A stretch of DNA of 64,000 nucleotides. It comes from Gandjariella thermophila (GTDB lineage: Bacteria > Actinomycetota > Actinomycetes > Mycobacteriales > Pseudonocardiaceae). Within the stretch, counting starts at the first letter, position 1. Every line of letters begins with the position of its first letter. The notes beneath the pieces are model-generated. The model was not told the DNA's origin, did not search any database, and worked only from the letters and a program-made list of their open reading frames with translations. Made by a program: the position numbers and the translations under genes. Below are positions 56,569 to 64,000 of the stretch, piece after piece. The stretch spans positions 1 to 64,000 of the forward strand of contig NZ_BJFL01000026.1 in the NCBI RefSeq assembly GCF_005405885.1, written 5' to 3'.

Positions 56569-57168
56569 TCAGCCCGCGGCGGGTAGGGTTTTTGGTAGCC
56601 ACACTGGACGATCGTGCTCGAACGCGTCGATGTCCTCGACGTACCGGAGAGTCAGGCCGATGTCGTCCAGTCCCTCCAGCAGCCGCCAGCGCGTGTAGTC
56701 GTCGATCGTGAACGGAGCAACGAAATCCTTCGCCCGCACGGTCTTGTCCGTCAGGTCGACGGTCACCTGGGTGCCCGGCTCGCTCTCCAGCAGCTTCCAC
56801 AGCTGCTCCACGTCCGCCTGCTCGCACTCGGCCGCGAGCAGGCCGCCCTTGCCGGCGTTGCCCCGGAAGATGTCGGCGAACCGCGAGGAGATGACCACCC
56901 GGAACCCGTAGTCCATCAGTGCCCAGACGGCGTGCTCCCGGGACGAGCCGGTGCCGAAGTCCGGCCCGGCGACCAGCACGCTGCCGTGCCGGAAGGCGTC
57001 CTGGTTGAGCACGAACTGCTCGTCGCCGCGCCAGGCGGAGAACAGCCCGTCGGCGAACCCGGTGCGGGTGACCCGCTTCAGGTACACCGCCGGGATGATC
57101 TGGTCCGTGTCTACGTTGGACCGGCGCAGCGGCACTCCGACCCCGGTGTGCGTGGTGAACGGCTCCAT
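56569..57168 (-). CDS. leuD: 3-isopropylmalate dehydratase small subunit
   Basis: 199 residues. LeuC and LeuD together isomerise 2-isopropylmalate to 3-isopropylmalate in leucine synthesis. [49 protein letters not shown] and [18 protein letters not shown] are conserved. GGAAGAAG precedes ATG 57168. It is 29 bases behind leuC. Confidence 0.97.
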   Translation of the reverse strand: MEPFTTHTGVGVPLRRSNVDTDQIIPAVYLKRVTRTGFADGLFSAWRGDEQFVLNQDAFRHGSVLVAGPDFGTGSSREHAVWALMDYGFRVVISSRFADIFRGNAGKGGLLAAECEQADVEQLWKLLESEPGTQVTVDLTDKTVRAKDFVAPFTIDDYTRWRLLEGLDDIGLTLRYVEDIDAFEHDRPVWLPKTLPAAG

Positions 57169-57197
57169 GACTCGCTTCTTCCCTCCCGCTCGGCTAC

Positions 57198-58601
<1,404 letters not shown>

Positions 58602-58660
58602 CGATGAAGTCCTCTCGTGATTTCTCGTCAGCGTTGGGGTTGCCGCCGAAGGAAAACTGG

Positions 58661-58681
58661 ACTTCCCAAATGACGGGAAGT
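58661..58681. promoter_or_regulatory. Palindrome between leuC and the IclR gene
   Basis: ACTTCCC (58661-58667) and GGGAAGT (58675-58681) are exact complements with 7 bases between. It lies 12 bases upstream of the regulator and about 60 upstream of leuC. IclR proteins such as LtbR/NdgR bind here to repress leuCD in other actinobacteria. Confidence 0.6.
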
Positions 58682-58693
58682 TAGTATCGCCTC

Positions 58694-59395
58694 GTGGGAC
58701 AGTCTAGCGGGATCGGCGTGTTGGACAAGGCGGTGGCTGTGCTGCACGCCGTGGCGAAGGAACCGTGCGGGCTCGCCGAGTTGTGCAATCGAACCGGGTT
58801 GCCTCGGGCCACCGCGCACCGCCTCGCGGTGGGCCTGGAGGTGCACCGGCTGCTGCGGCGGGGTTCGGACGGTCGCTGGCGGCCGGGGGCGGCCCTCTCC
58901 GAACTCGCCGGCCGGGCCACCGATCCGCTGCTGGACGCGGCGGTCACCGTGCTGCCGCGGCTGCGTGACATCACCGGCGAGAGCGTGCAGCTCTACCGGC
59001 GCGACGGCATCCAGCGGGTGTGCGTGGCCGCCGCCGAGCCGCCGAGCGGCCTGCGGGACACCGTTCCGGTGGGCGCCCGGCTGCCGATGACCGCCGGCTC
59101 CGGCGCCAAGGTGCTGGCCGCGTGGGCTGATCCCGCGACGCAGCGGGCGGTGCTGGCGGAGGCCGTCTACGGCGAGCGCACGCTGATCGAGGTGCGCCGC
59201 CGCGGCTGGGCGCAGAGCGTGGCCGAGCGTGAGGCCGGCGTGGCAAGCGTTTCCGCGCCGGTGCGGGACGGCAACGGCCAGGTGGTCGCCGCGGTGTCCG
59301 TCTCGGGGCCGATCGACCGGATGGGCCGCCGCCCCGGCGCCCGGTGGGCCGCCGACCTGCTCGCCGCCGCCGAAGCCCTGCAGAGCCGCCTGTAA
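58694..59395 (+). CDS. IclR-family regulator of leucine genes (LtbR/NdgR-like)
   Basis: 233 residues. An N-terminal winged helix ([40 protein letters not shown]) and a GAF-like effector domain ([33 protein letters not shown]). It is divergent from leuCD, the place held by LtbR in Corynebacterium, Rv2989 in M. tuberculosis and NdgR in Streptomyces, so leucine-responsive repression is likely. It starts at GTG 58694. Confidence 0.92.
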   Translation: MGQSSGIGVLDKAVAVLHAVAKEPCGLAELCNRTGLPRATAHRLAVGLEVHRLLRRGSDGRWRPGAALSELAGRATDPLLDAAVTVLPRLRDITGESVQLYRRDGIQRVCVAAAEPPSGLRDTVPVGARLPMTAGSGAKVLAAWADPATQRAVLAEAVYGERTLIEVRRRGWAQSVAEREAGVASVSAPVRDGNGQVVAAVSVSGPIDRMGRRPGARWAADLLAAAEALQSRL

Positions 59396-59424
59396 CCCTC
59401 CCCGGCCACTGGGCCAGCGTCCAC

Positions 59425-59489
59425 GCGTTCAGCGGGCTGAATGGTGGTTCCCGCGGCTCGCAAACCCCCGTTCAGCCCGCTGAATCCGC
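59425..59489. repeat. TTCAGCGGGCTGAA palindrome family, copy 3
   Basis: GCGTTCAGCGGGCTGAA on the left is mirrored by TTCAGCCCGCTGAATCCGC on the right with a short centre. It lies 30 bases behind the IclR gene stop and may terminate it. The truncated XRE regulator begins just beyond, so the repeat may mark the deletion or insertion boundary. Confidence 0.75.
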
Positions 59490-59623
59490 CGGTCGGCAGG
59501 CGCCCGCACCTTCGCCACCCCACCAGCCCGCCGCCCCAGCCCGCACCACATCGCCACCGAAGCCGAACTCGGCTTTCCCGCGAAGGGCACCCCGCCTCGG
59601 CCACCCGTCCGGACCCCGCCGGG

Positions 59624-60598
59624 GTGCTCACCCCTGATGACGCGGAACGGCTCGCGTTGGCGGCGGCGCAGCCGGGGCGGATCGGCTTGCCCGGCATCGA
59701 CGCGCTGGCGGCGGTCCTCATGGCGACGCGCCGTTTGGAGGATTCCGTCGGCTCGGCAGCCGTGCTGGCTCCGGTGCGGCAACACCTGACGCTGGTCGAG
59801 CGGTTCGTCATCGACGCCCGATCGGCGGTCCGACCCCGCCTGTGCCGGGTGGCGGCTGACCTCGCGCTGTTCTACGGGTGGTTGCTGCTCAGCACCCGGC
59901 AGTTCGACGCCGCACGAATCTGGTTCGACCGGACCACGGAATGGGGTCTGGAAGCCGACGATGCGGATCTGGTGGCCGGTGCTCTGTCGTTCAAGGGCAG
60001 CATGGCGTACTACCTCGAGCAGCCTGGCCCGATGATCGGTCTGTCCCATGCGGGCAAGCGAGACCGCCGGTCGGCGCTGGGACAGCAGGCCTACTCCGCA
60101 CATCAGGAGGCACGCGGTCACGCGATGGTGGGCGACGCCGAAGCGGCGGCCCGCACGCTGGACGAGGCGACCGAGCTTGCCCTGCGCGCGGTGGAGCGGC
60201 CGGACGGAATGCCGTCGTGGGCGTACTGGTACGACGGCGCGTTCTTTCAGTCGCAGCAGGGAGCCGTCTACCGGTTCATCGGTGCGGCCGACCCGAAGCG
60301 CAACGACCGATCAATCGCCGAACTCGAGGCCGGTCTGGGCGCGCTACCGCCGGGAAGCCGCGGGGCGGAGTGGGCGGCCGGATTCCGCTGTGAACTGGCA
60401 CAGGCCCACGTCCAGGCCGGCGATCCGGATCGAGCGTGCGCGATCGTCGCCGACGTCCTGGACATCGCCACCGGGACCGGCTCCGCCTACCTGACCCCCA
60501 GCATCCGGCGGGTACACGCCCTTCTCCGGCGATCCTGGCCGGATCTCCCTGCCGTCCGCGAACTGGACGACCAGGTGCGCGCACTCCGGTCGTCCTGA
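59624..60598 (+). pseudogene. XRE-family regulator lacking its helix-turn-helix (C-terminal TPR part)
   Basis: About 324 residues from a GTG at 59624. VLTPDDAERLALAAAQPGRI, LAAVLMATRRLEDSVGSAAV and the repeated helical pairs up to AYLTPSIRRVHALLRRSW match the C-terminal part of actinobacterial XRE regulators whose first 60-80 residues are a DNA-binding domain. No such domain precedes it: upstream is non-coding, proline-rich sequence and the palindrome repeat. It is therefore probably a decapitated gene, though a stand-alone TPR-like protein could still be made. No frameshift is seen inside. Confidence 0.65.
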
Positions 60599-60704
60599 CC
60601 TCATCGCTCCGGGGCTCCCGCCGCGCGGTCGGGTCTGACAAGCCGTGCCGACGTCTGCCGCTGAGCAGCCGCACCGACCGATCAACGCAAACCACGGTGG
60701 GGGT

Positions 60705-60796
60705 CCGGGGGCTTGCCCCCGGGCGGGGTGTGGGGGCTGCGCCCCCACAGAACACGCGAAACGACCCCCGCCCGCGCTCTCCGCGGGCAGGGGTCG
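60705..60796. terminator. Three consecutive GC hairpins
   Basis: GGGGGC/GCCCCC around 60707-60720, TGTGGGGGC with GCCCCCACA at 60729-60749, and CGACCCC (60762-60768) with GGGGTCG (60790-60796), whose stem also pairs GCCCGC with GCGGGC. They lie between the XRE remnant (+) and tRNA-Glu (-) ends and should stop transcription from both sides. Confidence 0.6.
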
Positions 60797-60807
60797 CCCA
60801 GGTCGTG

Positions 60808-60880
60808 TAGCCCCGACGGGATTTGAACCCGCGCTACCGCCTTGAGAGGGCGGCGTCCTAGGCCGCTAGACGACGGGGCC
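60808..60880 (-). tRNA. tRNA-Glu (anticodon CTC)
   Basis: 73-base cloverleaf on the minus strand. Acceptor GGCCCCG pairs with CGGGGCT; the anticodon stem GCCGCC/GGCGGT encloses loop CTCTCAA with anticodon CTC; the T arm has GGTTCAAATCC. No CCA is encoded. Confidence 0.95.
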
Positions 60881-60926
60881 TTGTTGGCTGCGGCAGCATA
60901 TCATATTGAAATTGGCTGCGCACCGC

Positions 60927-60997
60927 TGGGGTACCAGGACTCGAACCTGAACTAACGGAACCAGAATCCGTCGTGCTGCCAATTACACCATACCCCA
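60927..60997 (-). tRNA. tRNA-Gln (anticodon CTG)
   Basis: 71-base cloverleaf on the minus strand starting TGGGGTATGGTG. Anticodon stem ACGGA/TCCGT, loop TTCTGGT with CTG; T arm GGTTCGAGTCC. It is 46 bases before tRNA-Glu and is probably cotranscribed with it. gltX, whose product charges tRNA-Glu and often tRNA-Gln, is just upstream. Confidence 0.95.
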
Positions 60998-61132
60998 CCG
61001 GCTTTCCGGTCAGCGGGCCAACGCCCGCCGTCCGTCCTGCCGGTGATGAATAGTAGACCAAGCCACCCGCGGGACGGAAATCGGCCCCACCGGGGCCCGC
61101 CGACCGGTTGGCCGGACGCCTGGTCGCGCTGC

Positions 61133-61870
61133 TCAGCGCCGGGGGCTGGGCACCGCGCTGACGAGCAGCTCAGGAAGCTCGGCAAGGGTGTTGACCACCC
61201 AGACCCCCTCGGGCGCGGCGGGCTGCGCACCGGGGTCCCGGTTCAGCCACACGCCGTGCATCCCCGCGTCGCGGGCGCCGACCGCGTCCTGGTCGAGCCG
61301 GTCGCCCACGTGAAGTGTCTGCGCCGGCGAGACCCCCATCGCCACGCATGCCGTGTGGAAGATCACAGGGTCGGGCTTGGCCGCGCCCAGTTCACCCGCG
61401 ATGACCACGTGGTCGAAGAAGTCCAGCACGCCCAGTCCGGCCAGTTTGGCGCGCTGGTGCGGCCCTGAGGCGTTGGTCACGGCGGCCACCCTGAGGTTGG
61501 CCGACCGGAGCCAGTGCAGCAGCGGCAGCGCGTCGGGGAACAGCCGCCAGCCGCGCTCCATGGCCATCTGGCGGCGCTGTTCCAGCGCGGCCACCTGAAC
61601 GTCGTCGAGGTCCTCTCCGAGGTTCGCGAAGAACGCCCGGGTTCTCTCGTTGCGCATCCGGTGGTAGTCGACCTCACCCGCGATCACCCGGGAGAGGTGC
61701 TCGTCGGTGATCCTTTGCCAGATCGGCCAGGCGTCGTCGTGCCCTAGCAACTCGGCCAATGCCGATCTGGCCGAGCGGGCGTAGTCAACAAGGGTGTCAT
61801 CGACGTCCAGGCAGACCGCGCGAATTTCCTCGGTCTTCTCGGCGGCAATACTCAGAAGTGCTGAAGTCAC
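61133..61870 (-). CDS. HAD-superfamily hydrolase
   Basis: 245 residues. Catalytic motif I VCLDVDDTLVDY, motif II VTNASGP, motif III with lysine in GAAKPDPVIF and motif IV GDRLDQDAVGARDAG. A helical cap lies at about 35-100. A phosphatase for a small metabolite is likely; the substrate is unknown. It lies between gltX and the tRNA genes, all on the minus strand. Confidence 0.9.
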   Translation of the reverse strand: MTSALLSIAAEKTEEIRAVCLDVDDTLVDYARSARSALAELLGHDDAWPIWQRITDEHLSRVIAGEVDYHRMRNERTRAFFANLGEDLDDVQVAALEQRRQMAMERGWRLFPDALPLLHWLRSANLRVAAVTNASGPHQRAKLAGLGVLDFFDHVVIAGELGAAKPDPVIFHTACVAMGVSPAQTLHVGDRLDQDAVGARDAGMHGVWLNRDPGAQPAAPEGVWVVNTLAELPELLVSAVPSPRR

Positions 61871-61990
61871 CCCGCGAGGCTAGGTGGATAACCGGGCCGT
61901 CCGATTCGGCTGAGAAGGTGAATCCTTGCTGCTCTGACACGTTCAAGTAGCCCAGGTGACGGAGACGTCACACCATCATCTCAATCGTGC

Positions 61991-63526
61991 CTACTCTGAG
62001 TGGCACTTGACCGCGCGACACATGCGACCGATCGAGCGCTCGCGGCCCAGCAACTCCATGGATTCGTAGAGCGGCGGCGACACGGTGCGACCGGTAACGG
62101 CCACCCGAACCGGCGCGAAAGCCTTTCGCGGTTTGAGTCCCATCTCCTCCACGAGTGCGCCCTTGAGCGCCTGCTCGATCGTGGCCGCCGTCCAGTCGTC
62201 GAGAACCTCCAGCGCCGCGATGGCGGAGCGCAACACCGGCTCCGCGTCGGCACTGAGCGCCTTGGCGGCGGACTCCGGTTCGGGGCCAAAGGAGTCCTCG
62301 TCGGCGAACAGAAAGCCGACCATTCCGGCCACCTCGGAGAGCACCACGACCCGCTCCTGGACCATCGGGGCCATAGCGCGCAGCACGCGCACCTGTTCGT
62401 CCGAAGGCGGATCGGGCAGAACGCCGGCACGCACCAGATAGGGCACGGACCGGGCGACGAAATCCTCCGGCGCCAGCGCCCGCACGTGTGCCGCATTGAT
62501 CGCCTCGGCCTTCTTCAGGTCGAAGCGTGCCGGGTTGGCGCTGACCCGGGAGATGTCGAAGGCGGCGACCATCTCGTCCACCGAGAACACGTCACGGTCT
62601 TCGGCAATTGCCCAGCCGAGCAGTGCGAGGTAGTTGAGCAGGCCCTCCCGGATGAATCCACGGTCGCGGTAGTTGAACAGGTTCGACTGTGGATCGCGTT
62701 TGGAGAGCTTCCTGTTACCCTCGCCGGTCACGTAGGGCAGGTGCCCGAACTCGGGGGTGAAATCAGTCACACCGATCCGGCGCAGTGCCGCGTACAGCGC
62801 GATCTGCCGCGGCGTGGACGGCAGCAGGTCCTCGCCGCGCAGCACGTGGGTGATCCGCATCAGCGCGTCGTCCACCGGGTTGACCAGGGTGTAGAGCGGG
62901 TCCCCGGTGGCCCGCACCAGCACCGGGTCGGGCACGCTGCCGGCGCGGAAGGTGATCTCGCCGCGGATCAGATCGGTGAAGGTGATGTCGGTGTCCGGCA
63001 TGCGCAGCCGCAGGACGGGCTTGCGGCCCTCGGCACGGAACGCCGCCTTCTGCTCCTCGGTGAGGTCGCGGTCGCCGTTGTCGTAGCCGAGCTTCGGGTC
63101 CTGCCCGGCCGCACGGCGGCGGGCCTCGATCTCCTCGGCGGATGAGAACGACTCGTACAGTTCGCCGGCCTCGAGCAGCCGCCTGGCCACGTCGGCGTAG
63201 ATCTCCCGCCGCTGGCTCTGCCGGTACGGCCCGTACGGGCCGCCGACCTCGGGGCCCTCGTCCCAGTCCAGGCCGAGCCAGCGCAGCGCGTCCAGCAGCG
63301 CGTCGTAGGACTCCTCGGAGTCGCGGGCGACGTCGGTGTCCTCGATGCGGAACACGAAGGTGCCGCCGACGTGCCGGGCGTGCGCCCAGTTGAACAGCGC
63401 CGTGCGGATCAGGCCGACGTGCGGCGTGCCGGTGGGTGACGGGCAGAAGCGGACCCGGACGGGACGGTGGCCGGCGGGGGCTCCTGCGGTGGTGCCGGCG
63501 GAGGCGGAGGGATCTGGCGTGCTCAT
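61991..63526 (-). CDS. gltX: Glutamyl-tRNA synthetase
   Basis: 511 residues, class I aminoacyl-tRNA synthetase. The HIGH-type site is [19 protein letters not shown] and the KMSKS-type site [29 protein letters not shown] and [24 protein letters not shown] are typical. In actinobacteria it normally also makes Glu-tRNA-Gln for the GatCAB route. It ends near the HAD gene and is close to the tRNA-Gln/Glu pair. Confidence 0.97.
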   Translation of the reverse strand: MSTPDPSASAGTTAGAPAGHRPVRVRFCPSPTGTPHVGLIRTALFNWAHARHVGGTFVFRIEDTDVARDSEESYDALLDALRWLGLDWDEGPEVGGPYGPYRQSQRREIYADVARRLLEAGELYESFSSAEEIEARRRAAGQDPKLGYDNGDRDLTEEQKAAFRAEGRKPVLRLRMPDTDITFTDLIRGEITFRAGSVPDPVLVRATGDPLYTLVNPVDDALMRITHVLRGEDLLPSTPRQIALYAALRRIGVTDFTPEFGHLPYVTGEGNRKLSKRDPQSNLFNYRDRGFIREGLLNYLALLGWAIAEDRDVFSVDEMVAAFDISRVSANPARFDLKKAEAINAAHVRALAPEDFVARSVPYLVRAGVLPDPPSDEQVRVLRAMAPMVQERVVVLSEVAGMVGFLFADEDSFGPEPESAAKALSADAEPVLRSAIAALEVLDDWTAATIEQALKGALVEEMGLKPRKAFAPVRVAVTGRTVSPPLYESMELLGRERSIGRMCRAVKCHSE

Positions 63527-63608
63527 GACGGGCCAAGCGTATCTGGCCGGTCATCGACCCTGCCGGCGGCGCTTGACGGCCGCGTCGCACGGGTGCATCC
63601 TGGAGTTA

Positions 63609-63624
63609 TTCAACGTACGTTGAA
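63609..63624. promoter_or_regulatory. 16-base perfect palindrome, TetR-type operator candidate
   Basis: TTCAACGTACGTTGAA is fully self-complementary. It overlaps the region just before the AAAGGAGGG ribosome site of the monooxygenase gene. TetR-family regulators often bind palindromes with CGTACG or ACGT centres. The regulator gene is not in this window. Confidence 0.6.
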
Positions 63625-63639
63625 AAAGGAGGGTGCGCG

Positions 63640-64000
63640 ATGGAACGGACCACGTGCTGCGTCGTCGGCGGTGGACCGGCCGGCATGGTGCTGGGCCTGC
63701 TGCTGGCCCGGGCCGGCGTCGAGGTGACGGTGCTGGAGAAGCACGGCGACTTCCTCCGCGACTTCCGCGGGGACACGGTGCATGCCTCGACCCTGCGGCT
63801 GCTCGACGAGCTGGGGCTGGGTCCGGCGTTCGCGGCGATCCCGCACCGTCTGCTGACCCAGATGCAGGTGCAGACGGACGGCGGCACCGCGCCGGTGGCC
63901 GACTTCGGCCGGGTGCCCGGCCGGCACAAGCACATCGCGATGGTGCCCCAGTGGGACCTGCTGGACCTGCTCGCCGACGCCGCCAAGGCCGAACCCACGT
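63640..64000 (+). CDS. FAD-dependent monooxygenase (5' part, cut by window end)
   Basis: 120 codons are visible. The FAD-binding motif TTCCVVGGGPAGMVLGLLLA and VTVLEKHGDFLRDFRGDTVH indicate a PHBH-type aromatic hydroxylase of the kind used in degradation or antibiotic tailoring. AAAGGAGGG lies 9 bases before ATG 63640. A perfect palindrome just upstream suggests induction by a substrate. The rest of the protein, including the substrate-binding part, is outside the window. Confidence 0.88.
   Translation, partial: MERTTCCVVGGGPAGMVLGLLLARAGVEVTVLEKHGDFLRDFRGDTVHASTLRLLDELGLGPAFAAIPHRLLTQMQVQTDGGTAPVADFGRVPGRHKHIAMVPQWDLLDLLADAAKAEPT

Overview
This is high-GC actinobacterial chromosome, roughly 70 percent GC or more by eye, with frequent GTG starts and GTGA stop/start overlaps. 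The gene content and order point to the Mycobacteriales/Pseudonocardiales side of the Actinomycetota, most likely a Pseudonocardiaceae-type organism. The housekeeping backbone follows the Mycobacterium tuberculosis order from smc (Rv2922c) to gltX (Rv2992c): smc, acyP, fpg/mutM, rnc, rpmF, DUF177, sepIVA, coaD, rsmD, pyc, recG, a DAK2-domain gene, rpmB, ung, thiL, a DUF3515 gene, ddl, gpsA, plsC, fbiD, ppk, mutT1, hupB, leuD, leuC, an IclR regulator, tRNA-Glu, tRNA-Gln, HAD and gltX. The organism name is an inference; the synteny is recalled knowledge, not a search.

Layout. 1-1034: the tail of one IS5-type transposase, a second complete one of clearly lower GC, and a cluster of TATCAT boxes. 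1083-7428: smc, an ECF sigma/zinc anti-sigma pair with its own recognisable promoter, a lipoprotein and acylphosphatase. 7542-16549: the potassium system kdpF-A-B-C-D-E on the minus strand, preceded by an extra 27-residue membrane peptide. 16883-24647: asnB, a MarR regulator, DNA repair (mutM), RNase III, L32, DUF177, SepIVA, a secreted RNase Sa-type nuclease and coaD. 24716-34714: rsmD, a RHH/MazF-like toxin-antitoxin pair, pyruvate carboxylase, a small tendamistat-like secreted protein, recG and the DAK2 protein. 34972-41867: L28, thiI, an RtcB/archease RNA-repair pair, ung, gamma carbonic anhydrase, an acetyltransferase and thiL. 41994-50412: Lrp-like and DUF3515 proteins, ddl, a MocR regulator divergent from a flavin-type oxidase, a DUF6236 remnant, a VapBC module, cysteine dioxygenase behind a cysteine-ending leader peptide, gpsA and plsC. 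50554-64000: fbiD (coenzyme F420), ppk, mutT1, hupB, leuCD with a divergent IclR regulator, a decapitated XRE regulator, two tRNAs, HAD, gltX and the start of a FAD monooxygenase.

The most interesting signal is non-coding. About 100-117 bases recur four times (18718-18834, 20366-20465, 32886-32988, 40785-40902). Each copy lies between two co-directional genes, in the same orientation relative to transcription, and folds into nested stems whose outer helix is kept by paired base changes. I do not recognise it as a named RNA or REP family. A second family, built on the palindrome TTCAGCGGGCTGAA, sits just behind genes at 19343-19449, 42862-42926 and 59425-59489; in the first case it supplies the last residues of MutM. 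Other points to check are the 27-residue Kdp-linked peptide, the leader peptide before cysteine dioxygenase, the tendamistat-like protein and several palindromic operators.
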